A stretch of 64,000 bases of DNA, from positions 87,501 through 151,500 of the forward strand of contig NZ_JANU01000003.1 in NCBI RefSeq assembly GCF_001044395.1. The letters are read 5' to 3'. Position numbers and translations under genes: made by a program. The notes under the pieces are model-generated. The model was not told the origin of the DNA, did no database searches, and saw only the letters and a list, made by a program, of their open reading frames with translations. The stretch is from Caenimonas sp. SL110 (GTDB lineage Bacteria; Pseudomonadota; Gammaproteobacteria; Burkholderiales; Burkholderiaceae_C). Of the stretch, positions 26,038-33,486 are shown one piece after another. Every line of letters starts with the position of its first letter. Position 1 is the first letter of the stretch.

Positions 26038-27140
26038 TGGGCGCGAAGGCACGCGACGCATTCTCATCTTCCTACGCGCAAGCTCGCACGCGGTTTCTCG
26101 AAGCAGCCGCCGCCGCGGGCCTGCGTGTCGAGAGCAGGATCCATCCTGAAAAGGGCCGCGATGGCGAAGAACTCGCGATGGACATTGCGCGAGATGGTGA
26201 GGCCGATACATCAAACCTGCTGGTGCTGTCCAGCGCCTGTCATGGCGCCGAGGGCTATTGCGGCAGCGGTGTGCAGGTGGCCGCGCTGGCCGATGCGCAG
26301 TGGCGCGAGCACGCCAGGAGCAAAGGTGTCGCGGTGCTTTACGTGCACGCGCTCAATCCGTATGGGTTCTCGCACGTCAGCCGTGTGACGCACGAGAACA
26401 TCGACCTGAACCGCAACTTCCAGGACTTCAGCCAGCCGCTGCCGGTCAACAAGGCGTACCGGGAGATCCATCCACTGCTGCTGCCCCCCGAATGGCCGCC
26501 GAGCGCCCAAAACGAATCGGCGCTGCAGGCCTATATCGACAAGGTCGGCGTGCCTGCCTACCAGGCTGCGGTCTCGCAGGGACAGCATGAATTTCCGGAC
26601 GGCATGTTCTTTGGTGGCACCGCGCCGTCATGGAGCAACACAGCGCTGCGCGATGTGCTGCGCGCCAACGGCAAGCGCGCCTCACGTATCGGCTGGATCG
26701 ACATCCACACAGGGCTGGGTCCCAGCGGGCACGGCGAGCGCATCTTTGCCGGTCCCGATGACGAGGCCGCAGTCGCGCGTGCCAGGCGTTGGTGGGGCGG
26801 CGGCGGCCAGACGCCTGTCACCTCGATCTATGACGGCTCGTCGACTTCTGCCTTTCTCACAGGCCTGATGTGGAACGCCGCCCGCGAAGAATGCCCACGG
26901 GCCGAGTTCACGAGCATCGCGATGGAATATGGAACCGTGCCGGTGCTGGAAACCTTGCAGCGGCTGCGCGCGGACCACTGGCTGCGGCTGCATCCGCAAG
27001 CACCCGACGCACTGCGCAAGAAGATCAAGCAGGATGTGCTCGATGCGTTCTACACGGACACCGATACCTGGAAAGAACAGGTGCTCACGCAGGCGCGCGA
27101 AGCGATGGTGCAGGCGGTCGATGGATTGGCTTCGGCCTGA
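26034..27140 (+). CDS. DUF2817 (M14-like zinc carboxypeptidase fold) protein
   Basis: This 368-residue protein matches the DUF2817 family, related to M14 carboxypeptidases. It has ACHGAEGYCGS near residue 70, THENIDLNRNF near residue 120, and a third likely metal-ligand region IDIHTGLGPSG near residue 223. No signal peptide is seen. ATG 26034 overlaps the previous stop; ATG 26037 is equally possible. Coupling with an aminoacylase and proximity to a second M20 enzyme suggest turnover of peptides or acylated amino acids. Confidence 0.78.
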   Translation: MMGAKARDAFSSSYAQARTRFLEAAAAAGLRVESRIHPEKGRDGEELAMDIARDGEADTSNLLVLSSACHGAEGYCGSGVQVAALADAQWREHARSKGVAVLYVHALNPYGFSHVSRVTHENIDLNRNFQDFSQPLPVNKAYREIHPLLLPPEWPPSAQNESALQAYIDKVGVPAYQAAVSQGQHEFPDGMFFGGTAPSWSNTALRDVLRANGKRASRIGWIDIHTGLGPSGHGERIFAGPDDEAAVARARRWWGGGGQTPVTSIYDGSSTSAFLTGLMWNAAREECPRAEFTSIAMEYGTVPVLETLQRLRADHWLRLHPQAPDALRKKIKQDVLDAFYTDTDTWKEQVLTQAREAMVQAVDGLASA

Positions 27141-27154
27141 TTCCGGACACTCCC

Positions 27155-27190
27155 GGCTGTCATGCCGGCTACCCCCCGGCAGCGCGGCGG
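27155..27190. repeat. Degenerate REP-like hairpin between convergent genes
   Basis: GGCTGTCATGCCGG, the same lead sequence as copies A and B, precedes CCGGCAGCGCGGCGG. TGCCGG/CCGGCA can pair (27163-27181). It may be a remnant of the repeat or a weak two-way terminator. Confidence 0.4.
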
Positions 27191-27942
27191 TGCGCAATCT
27201 CCAGCAGCCCGTCGAATATCAATCCCTCGACCAGCTCGAAGTTCATGGAGATATGCGGTGACATCTTCCAGCCGGCGCCGCCCGTCATGTAACGCGCCGG
27301 CTCCTCGCCGCAGTGCGCCCGCAAGTGCTGCACCATGCGCTCGATCGCACCTGCAATCGCAAACGTGCCGCCGCTGGTGAGGGCGTCGCTGGTGTTGGTG
27401 GGAAACTCGCGGACCTCGCCCGTCGGCACGTGCAGCCCCGCCGTGCCCGACTCCAGCGCGCGCAGCATGATCCCGTGGCCCGGCAGGATCAATCCGCCCA
27501 GAAACCTGCCCTGGGTATCGACAGCTTCCACCGTGACTGCGGTGCCGACCATCACGACCACCATGGGTCGCGCGGGCCCGTGCGCCAACATGCGGTGACG
27601 TGCGCCGATCATCGCCACCCAGCGGTCGGCGCCCAGACGCGTGGGATGGTCATAGCCGTTGGACAGGCCCGCCTCGAACGGGCTGGCAACCACCCATTGG
27701 GTCGGCACGTCCCAAAGCTCCTCCATCTGCTCCTCGACCCGGCGCCGGATCGCATCGGCCGCAACGCAGCAGCCGATCATGCGGGTTGGCACTGGCAACG
27801 AGGCCCACGCACCCTCGGACAGCTGGTCGATGTTTTCCAGGAACTCGGCCCCGTTGGCAACCGGTACAGCGCCCGGCGTGGCCGACTCGTACAGCGCCCA
27901 CTTCAGGCGCGTGTTGCCCACATCGATCGCAAGAAATGTCAT
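27169..27942 (-). CDS. coaX: Type III pantothenate kinase
   Basis: This 257-residue protein has the CoaX ASKHA motifs: [11 protein letters not shown] at residues 6-16 (phosphate 1), [12 protein letters not shown] near residue 107, and [14 protein letters not shown] near residue 128 (phosphate 2). It phosphorylates pantothenate, the first step of coenzyme A synthesis, in the cytosol. It lies 16 bases after the coiled-coil gene and on the same strand, so it may share its transcript. The stop lies inside a degenerate REP-like hairpin near 27163-27181. Confidence 0.92.
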   Translation of the reverse strand: MTFLAIDVGNTRLKWALYESATPGAVPVANGAEFLENIDQLSEGAWASLPVPTRMIGCCVAADAIRRRVEEQMEELWDVPTQWVVASPFEAGLSNGYDHPTRLGADRWVAMIGARHRMLAHGPARPMVVVMVGTAVTVEAVDTQGRFLGGLILPGHGIMLRALESGTAGLHVPTGEVREFPTNTSDALTSGGTFAIAGAIERMVQHLRAHCGEEPARYMTGGAGWKMSPHISMNFELVEGLIFDGLLEIAHRRAAGG

Positions 27943-27958
27943 GGAAGGTGCCGCGCCA

Positions 27959-28888
27959 TCAGGCCGTGTTGACCTGGGCCGCCTGCAACTGCCGGCGCAG
28001 CGCGCTCAGGCTTTCGGCGAGCGTCTTTTCCTGGGAATGGAGCTGCGCGCAGTCGGCTGAAGCTTCCTTCATGGCGATTTGCAGTTCGCGGTGACTCTCC
28101 ATCGCGGCATCGAGTGTGAAAGGCTGGGACTCCTGCGCGGCTGTCACTGCTTCCTGGACCGTCGCGCTCCAGTTGCGCAGCCGCGCGCTCACGCCTTGCT
28201 GCAGCGATTGGGCCAGCGCAGCGCGCCGGGCGGCAGCCGCTTGCCCGTGCTGATGCACCTGCTGCGCAGCTGCACTCACCTCCCGCAGCGCCTTCAGGCG
28301 CGACACCAGGATCTCGCAGCGTACCTCATCGTCGCGAATGAGCTTGCGCGCTTCTTCGTCGCTGGCTTGCGCCTCACGCGCCTTGAGCTGGTTGCGCATG
28401 TCCTGCAACCAGCGCGTGCCCTGGTCCTGCACTTTTTCGATCGCCTTGTATTCGACTTCAAGCTCGAGCAGGGCCAGGTCGGACGCCGGCGCTTTCTCCT
28501 GTTGCAGCTTCTGGGCTTTCTGTATTTCGTCGGCCAGCGGCCCGCATGCTTCCTGCAGGCGTGAAAAACGGGATGCGAACTCTTCGGTCGCCGACTTTGC
28601 CTTGCCGGTCACGCGGGCCCACAGTCCGTGGTTTTGCAGCAGGCCGAAATCCAGTTTGGGAAGCGATTTCGCCACCCGCGCCAGCTCGGACGTCATCGCC
28701 GAATAGTCACGATCCTTGCCTTGCTCCTTGAGGTCGTTTCGCAACTCCGCAATGCGCTTGACATGCTGGTGCGCTGCATCCGCGGCCATCTGGTTGAGCC
28801 ACGCAGCCGGTGATGCAGCCGCCTTCGGCTTGACCTGCGCCAGCTTGGCTGGGGTCATGAGGGAGGCGGTGCGGTCGTGGTCTTCCAT
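27959..28888 (-). CDS. Coiled-coil protein of unknown function
   Basis: I do not recognise this 309-residue protein. It is almost wholly helical and rich in Ala, Gln, Glu, Lys and Leu, with long heptad-like stretches from about residue 85 to the C-terminus. There is no signal peptide or membrane segment. Start: ATG at 28888 ([11 protein letters not shown]); a second candidate is at 28858. It lies 38 bases after the LuxR-type regulator gene and 16 bases before coaX, so it is probably transcribed with luxR. A cytoplasmic structural or effector protein of the quorum-sensing island is possible but unproven. Confidence 0.6.
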   Translation of the reverse strand: MEDHDRTASLMTPAKLAQVKPKAAASPAAWLNQMAADAAHQHVKRIAELRNDLKEQGKDRDYSAMTSELARVAKSLPKLDFGLLQNHGLWARVTGKAKSATEEFASRFSRLQEACGPLADEIQKAQKLQQEKAPASDLALLELEVEYKAIEKVQDQGTRWLQDMRNQLKAREAQASDEEARKLIRDDEVRCEILVSRLKALREVSAAAQQVHQHGQAAAARRAALAQSLQQGVSARLRNWSATVQEAVTAAQESQPFTLDAAMESHRELQIAMKEASADCAQLHSQEKTLAESLSALRRQLQAAQVNTA

Positions 28889-28926
28889 GGGCAGCCAAAC
28901 TGTTGGACGTGCTGCAATATAGCCCG

Positions 28927-29622
28927 TTAAATTGCGCCCAGCCAGCAGGCGCGCTGGATGGCGGCCATCTTGTTGTCGACCTTGAGCTTGCCCATCGCAT
29001 TGGCCAGGTGGTAGTTGACCGTTCGCTCGGTGCACTTCAGGAGCACCGAACTCTCACGCGCCGTGAGCCCCTGGAACGCAAGCACCAGGCATTCGCGCTC
29101 GCGCGGACTGAGGGTGGACCGCGCAGTGGCAATGCCGCGCTTGACCAGCGGCCAGATGTTCAGCGCCGACCAGGCCAGCGACGCCGCTTCGGCGCGGTCA
29201 TTGAGTTCGCGCGGGCTGAACATGAAGCACTCGAATGCGCGGCCCGCCGGCAGCGAGAACTCAACGCGCACCACGGTCTGGAAGCCGTGCGCAAGCCACA
29301 GCAGGCGCCACCGGCTTGCGCCCAGGTGGTCCGACTTGGCGATGTGCTGCCATGCCACCAGCGGCGCGTCGGAATCGCGCCAGGGCGCGCCGAAGTCCCG
29401 GCTCTCGGCCAGGGCCTGCGCCGCATCTGCGACAAGGGGCGGATGGACCGCGACCACGTGCCTGTCCTCGCTGCTACCAAAGGGGTCGGGACCGAGTACG
29501 GCGACAGCTTCAACCGAAAACTCACGCAGCGCGCCAACCCAATCACTGAGCAGTCCATCCAGGCTGACGCTGTCAAAGTTAACAGGTAGCTGCATCGACG
29601 TGTTTTGAAAGAACCGGGACAA
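28927..29622 (-). CDS. LuxR-family transcriptional regulator
   Basis: This protein of about 231 residues has a C-terminal LuxR helix-turn-helix: LSPRERECLVLAFQGLTARESS, then TERTVNYHLANAMGKLKV, the form typical of AHL-type LuxR proteins. The N-terminal 160 residues have the size of an autoinducer-binding domain. I cannot place the canonical ligand-pocket Trp/Tyr/Asp set with confidence. TTG at 29622 is chosen because AAGGAG lies 7 bases upstream; a GTG at 29628 lies too close to it. No LuxI-type synthase gene is in the window. It is divergent from the histidine kinase gene. Confidence 0.8.
   Translation of the reverse strand: MSRFFQNTSMQLPVNFDSVSLDGLLSDWVGALREFSVEAVAVLGPDPFGSSEDRHVVAVHPPLVADAAQALAESRDFGAPWRDSDAPLVAWQHIAKSDHLGASRWRLLWLAHGFQTVVRVEFSLPAGRAFECFMFSPRELNDRAEAASLAWSALNIWPLVKRGIATARSTLSPRERECLVLAFQGLTARESSVLLKCTERTVNYHLANAMGKLKVDNKMAAIQRACWLGAI
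29570..29585. promoter_or_regulatory. LuxR-box-like palindrome upstream of the kinase gene
   Basis: CTG-N10-CAG element reading CTGTCAAAGTTAACAG. Arms CTGTCAA and TTAACAG match at 6 of 7 positions. It differs from the element upstream of the autoinducer synthase gene at 3 of 16 positions. Its centre is about 81 bases from the kinase start codon, and it lies inside the 5' end of the luxR coding sequence. TTAACA within it could act as a -35 hexamer. Confidence 0.55.
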
Positions 29623-29658
29623 TAGCACGCTCCTTCACACCCACATGATGCACCCCAC

Positions 29659-31002
29659 GTGTCCCAAGAAAGCACTCGCGACGCCCGCGCGGGGATGATC
29701 GCCTCACCACAGGCGGCGCCCTCGCAGCCGTCGGCGTGGAGGCAATTGAGGCGATGGCTGCACGAGGAGGTGGTGGTGGCGCCGCTGGTGCCGGTGCTTC
29801 ACCCGTCCCCGCTGCGCATGAAGGGGCTGGGCCTTTTCACGCTGATCGGGCACCCCCTTTTCTGGTTTGTCTGGGCCGTCTGGCTGCCCCAGCCCTACGA
29901 AAACCTGCCGCTGCGCATCTTCACGGCCGCAACCGGCCTCTTGCTCATCAGCAACCGCATCAGCAGCGACCCCACGAGTCGGGTCTCGGGCCAGGTGTTC
30001 ACGGTGGTGTTCTGGTTCGAGCTGCCTTTTCTGTTTTGCTACATGTACCTGTGCAACAGTGGCAATCACGCGTGGCTCGCGAGCATGGCCGCGATGATCC
30101 TCACCTACTACTTCTGCACCGATTGGCGCATTGCGACGGTGGGCATTGCCCTGGGGGCCGTTGTCGCGAGGCTTTGCTTTGCAATCTGGGGACCGGATGT
30201 GCCGCCCATCACCGGCGACCTGCTGTGGACCAATCTCATGGTCATTGCTTTTTGCGTCAGCATGGGAATGCTGCTGGGCGTGTCGTCGGCGAACCTGCGG
30301 CGCGAACATCTGGCCCACACGCTGACCACCATGGGCATCATGGCGCACGAATTGCGAACCCCGCTGGCAACCATGGCCCTCATCGGCGATGCGGTTCGAG
30401 GCAGTGACCTGGACGGACAGTCCCGGGCGAGCGAGCAGCTCGACCAGCTGTCCGCGCGACTGCACATGCTGGTTCGCAACATGAACCACCAGATCGACAT
30501 GCAGATCGCCAATGCGCGCCTCATGCGCTTGCCGGGCCACAAGGAAGCCGTCTCGGCCGCCGGCCTGGTTCGTGATGCGGTAGGCGGCTATCCGTTCAGG
30601 AGCATCCGCGAGCGGGAGTCGGTTGACCTGCACATCGCCGATGACTTCCGGTTCCAGGGTTCCCAGGCACTGTTCTCGCAGGTGCTGGACAACCTGATGA
30701 AGAACGCGCTCAGGTCGCTCGCCGCCGCCAGCAATGCGAGCAGGCCCGGAGACCTCACAATCGAAGTCCGTGCCGCCGGCGACAAGGGCCGGATCACCTT
30801 TTCGGACAAGGGGGTGGGCATCGCCCACGACATGCAGCCTCGAATTTTCGAGCCGTTTTTTTCGACTTACAGCGGTACCGGCCACGGCCTTGGGCTTGCC
30901 TTCTGCCATCAGGTTATTCACAGTGCGCGAGGCACCATCCGCGTCAGGTCCGAACCAGGGCAAGGCGCAACGTTCATCATCGAATTACCAATTCTCCCCT
31001 AG
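29659..31002 (+). CDS. Membrane sensor histidine kinase (LqsS/CqsS-like)
   Basis: This 447-residue protein has an N-terminal region of about six hydrophobic segments (residues 55-210) without a large periplasmic domain, as in CqsS/LqsS alpha-hydroxyketone sensors. It then has the H-box MAHELRTPLATM (His230), N-box QVLDNLMKNALRSL, G1 DKGVGIA, F-box IFEPFFSTY and G2 GTGHGLGLAFC. Unlike CqsS it has no attached receiver. The GTG at 29659 gives the full frame; ATG at 29695 is an alternative. It lies 39 bases before the response regulator gene. Confidence 0.85.
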   Translation: MSQESTRDARAGMIASPQAAPSQPSAWRQLRRWLHEEVVVAPLVPVLHPSPLRMKGLGLFTLIGHPLFWFVWAVWLPQPYENLPLRIFTAATGLLLISNRISSDPTSRVSGQVFTVVFWFELPFLFCYMYLCNSGNHAWLASMAAMILTYYFCTDWRIATVGIALGAVVARLCFAIWGPDVPPITGDLLWTNLMVIAFCVSMGMLLGVSSANLRREHLAHTLTTMGIMAHELRTPLATMALIGDAVRGSDLDGQSRASEQLDQLSARLHMLVRNMNHQIDMQIANARLMRLPGHKEAVSAAGLVRDAVGGYPFRSIRERESVDLHIADDFRFQGSQALFSQVLDNLMKNALRSLAAASNASRPGDLTIEVRAAGDKGRITFSDKGVGIAHDMQPRIFEPFFSTYSGTGHGLGLAFCHQVIHSARGTIRVRSEPGQGATFIIELPILP

Positions 31003-31041
31003 CATGAACACCCCACCTGCGCCCGAACTGCGGACTTCCCC

Positions 31042-32019
31042 ATGAGCTTTCCCCTCTTCCATCGTCCCGGCACTGTCGTCTTTCTGGACGACGATCCGGA
31101 CTACCTCGAAATGCTGTCGATGGTGCTGCCGCGCCAGTGGCACGTGAAGCTCTTCCTGCGGCCCGTCGAATGCATCAATTACCTCCAGCAGGAGCCGCCG
31201 TTCTGGGAAGCGGACGCGTGGAACCAGCAGCAATTGATTGACCAGTGGCGCGCCGGCAAGCCCCTGATTCCCCAGGTGCTGGGGTATTGGTCCAGGTACA
31301 CCGAACGCTACGCGCTCACACGCGTGTGCGTGGTGGACTACTCGATGCCGGCGATGGACGGACTCACCGCCCTGGGCGAGCTGGTCGAATGGCCGGGCTC
31401 TCGCGTGCTGCTCACGGGCCAGGCCGATGAACAGGTCGCGGTGCGCGCCTTCAATCGCGGCCTGATCGACCAGTTCATCGCCAAGCAGACGCCCGACATC
31501 TCCCGCCGCCTGATCGATGCGGTGGAACACCTGCTGGGCACCCCCAACGCCCGTCATGCCCAGACCTGGCGCGTCACCCTCAGTCCCCAGCAGAACGCCC
31601 TTTTGCGGGTGCCCTCGGTGAGCCGCGACCTGCTCGCCATCGCGACCAAGAACTGGGTGGAGCACGTCGTCATCGGCGTACCGTTCGGCGTGCTCGGGAT
31701 GGATGCTGCGGGCAAGGTGAGCTGGCTCCAGCTGGAAGCCCCCGATAGCCTGGCCGCGTTGGGTGAACTCGCTGAACTCGAAGGGCTGAGCCCGTCCCAG
31801 CTCGCAGACATCCGGTCGGGCCGCAAGCTCGCGGACCTTGAATTGCGCCAGGCCCTGGGCCGCACCGAGCCGCTTGAACTGGCGACCACGTTCCCGGTCG
31901 GGCAGGACAACGCGCTGCTCGGGGCGATGTTCAATGTGGACCCATCGCACTGCCCGGATCCGGCCAACGGATACACCGGATGGCTGGCCCGCCAGGACAA
32001 GCGCAAGGTGCAAGGCTGA
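31042..32019 (+). CDS. Response regulator with atypical receiver (LqsR-like)
   Basis: This 325-residue protein has an N-terminal receiver: acidic pocket FLDDDPDY (residues 14-21), phosphorylation site VVDYSMP with Asp99, switch Thr in LLTGQAD, and Lys in FIAKQ. Asp99 lies about 45 residues later than usual because a segment (about residues 45-90) is inserted between strands 2 and 3, as in LqsR of Legionella. The C-terminal 180 residues are not a recognisable DNA-binding domain. It follows the kinase gene and converges with the synthase gene (15-base gap). Output is unknown. Confidence 0.8.
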   Translation: MSFPLFHRPGTVVFLDDDPDYLEMLSMVLPRQWHVKLFLRPVECINYLQQEPPFWEADAWNQQQLIDQWRAGKPLIPQVLGYWSRYTERYALTRVCVVDYSMPAMDGLTALGELVEWPGSRVLLTGQADEQVAVRAFNRGLIDQFIAKQTPDISRRLIDAVEHLLGTPNARHAQTWRVTLSPQQNALLRVPSVSRDLLAIATKNWVEHVVIGVPFGVLGMDAAGKVSWLQLEAPDSLAALGELAELEGLSPSQLADIRSGRKLADLELRQALGRTEPLELATTFPVGQDNALLGAMFNVDPSHCPDPANGYTGWLARQDKRKVQG

Positions 32020-32034
32020 GGGTTCGACGCCCCC

Positions 32035-33315
32035 TTACTCCGCCAGCGATGTCCGTTGACGCGCAGCGCGCCCACGGCGCGCAATCGGCCAGTCCCACGG
32101 CTTGACCAGCGCGGCGACTTCGCGCGCGGCCTGCTCCACATGGTCGAGCTCCGCTTCAGTGAGCCCTGCGCTCAATGTGAGTCGCACCATCGCGCGGTTC
32201 TTGCTGGTGGCTGGCGCGCAGAAAATGGATCCCACCACGCCCCGCTCTTCCAGGTGGTCGCGCAGCACCATCGCCGCCGATTCGGTTCCGGCTTCCAGTG
32301 AAATGATCTGCTCCGTCCCCTGATGAATCGGATAGCCCGCGTCAGCCAGGCTCGTGCGCAGGCGCTTCGTATTGGCGCGCAGGCGCGCACGGTCTTCGTC
32401 CGCCCTGCGGATCACACCCAGCGTCGCGGCCAGCCCGGCGATTTCATGGGGCAGCAGCGACGAGCTGAAGATGTTGGGGAAGGCAGAGATGAGCACGTAG
32501 TAACGCATGCTCGCAGGCGCTGTGAAAAAGCCCGCGCGGCCGGCGAATGCCTTGGCAAGGCTCGCGGTGATGAAGTGCACGCGGTGCGTGAGTCCCAGCT
32601 GCGCGCACAGGCCCGCGCCTTCAGGGCCATGGGTGCCCAGCGAATGGGACTCATCAACGACGATGGTCGCACCGTGCTTCTCGGCCACCTCGACAACCTC
32701 CAGCAGGGGGCATAACGCACCTGTCGTGCTGTAGACAGAGTCCACCACCACCACGCCAGGGCCGTGGGTTGCAAGCATCCGGTCGAGGTGCACAGGGTCG
32801 TTGTGGCGAAATGCATGGGCCGGTGCCTTCGCCGCCCTCGCCCCTTCCCAGAGCGACATGTGCGCGAGGCTGTCGAGGTAAACCGGGGTCTGCTCATCCG
32901 CAATGATTTGCAGCAGGCCGATATTGGCCGCGTAGCCCGACTGGCACAGAAATCCATCCTCCTTGCAAAGCCAGGCGGCCATGGCTTTTTCGAATGCATG
33001 CGCAGGATGGCCGTCCAGCAGGAAGACGCCCGACTGCACCACCGCTTCGGTGTCGTGGCGCAGTGCGCTGACCTGGGCCGCGACGATTTCAGGATGGCCG
33101 GTCACACCGAGGTAGTCGTTTCCATCCAGGCGGACGGCGCCGGGGCCGGTCTGCTTGCCGTGCAGGACGAATTTGCCGCCCCACTGCTCCTTCCAGCGCG
33201 CGCTGAACTCGCGGTCGATACGGCTTCTAAGACCCGCAGGCAGGGCGGGTTCACGGACCGGGTGAGAGGTTGCAACAGGGGCGGGGGACGGCTCCTTGCC
33301 AACGACGACTTCCAT
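32035..33315 (-). CDS. cqsA: Alpha-hydroxyketone autoinducer synthase (CqsA/LqsA type)
   Basis: This 426-residue PLP enzyme belongs to the alpha-oxoamine synthase family. The PLP lysine is Lys255 in TASLAKAFAGRAG; the cofactor Asp and His are in VVDESHSLGTHG (Asp221, His224). CqsA-like segments include LDGNDYLGVTGHPEI, SGYAANIGLLQ and AHMSLWEGARAAKAPAHAFRHND. These enzymes condense an acyl-CoA with an amino acid to make CAI-1/LAI-1-type signals. ATG 33315 is preferred to upstream in-frame starts because AAGGTG lies 4 bases before it. Location beside a CqsS/LqsS-like kinase and LqsR-like regulator supports a signalling role over 8-amino-7-oxononanoate or 5-aminolevulinate synthesis. Confidence 0.85.
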   Translation of the reverse strand: MEVVVGKEPSPAPVATSHPVREPALPAGLRSRIDREFSARWKEQWGGKFVLHGKQTGPGAVRLDGNDYLGVTGHPEIVAAQVSALRHDTEAVVQSGVFLLDGHPAHAFEKAMAAWLCKEDGFLCQSGYAANIGLLQIIADEQTPVYLDSLAHMSLWEGARAAKAPAHAFRHNDPVHLDRMLATHGPGVVVVDSVYSTTGALCPLLEVVEVAEKHGATIVVDESHSLGTHGPEGAGLCAQLGLTHRVHFITASLAKAFAGRAGFFTAPASMRYYVLISAFPNIFSSSLLPHEIAGLAATLGVIRRADEDRARLRANTKRLRTSLADAGYPIHQGTEQIISLEAGTESAAMVLRDHLEERGVVGSIFCAPATSKNRAMVRLTLSAGLTEAELDHVEQAAREVAALVKPWDWPIARRGRAARQRTSLAE

Positions 33316-33380
33316 GGGGCACCTTTTTAGTAATACTGGTGCCTTGATTGAAGAGGTAATCGCGCAATGGCGCGGTCGAA

Positions 33381-33402
33381 CCCCTGTCAACATTGACAGG
33401 GG
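33381..33402. promoter_or_regulatory. LuxR-box-like perfect palindrome upstream of the autoinducer synthase gene
   Basis: Two perfect 10-base inverted arms (CCCCTGTCAA and its complement) are separated by CA, giving the CTG-N10-CAG spacing of lux boxes. The centre is about 76 bases upstream of the cqsA-type start codon. Read towards that gene, the second arm contains TTGACA, a consensus -35. A weak -10 (GATTAC at 33356-33361) lies 33 bases from the box centre, as expected for class II LuxR activation. Confidence 0.7.
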
Positions 33403-33421
33403 TCATTTGTAAAGGCGTCAG

Positions 33422-33443
33422 CTTGTAGCAGGAATACTACAAG
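33422..33443. promoter_or_regulatory. Short inverted repeat between cqsA-type gene and secA
   Basis: CTTGTAG and CTACAAG are perfect 7-base arms around CAGGAATA. It lies in the AT-rich part of the 171-base intergenic region. There is no T-run after it on the minus strand, so it is not a clear terminator for secA; it could be a second operator. Function unknown. Confidence 0.35.
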
Positions 33444-33486
33444 AAAATGAACACTTATTACCTATAAAAAATGAATTTGTGGAAGC

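Noticed and set aside
27959..28888. Tellurite-resistance TelA-like protein
   Set aside because: Only a general helical resemblance; I could not identify a TelA-specific motif, so it is left as unknown.
28927..29622. Complete LuxR/LuxI acyl-homoserine-lactone system
   Set aside because: No LuxI-type synthase is encoded in the window, and the ligand-pocket residues of the LuxR protein could not be confirmed.
32035..33315. KBL/BioF-type 8-amino-7-oxononanoate synthase or HemA
   Set aside because: No biotin or haem synthesis genes are nearby, CqsA-like segments are present, and the flanking kinase and regulator genes match lqs-type loci.
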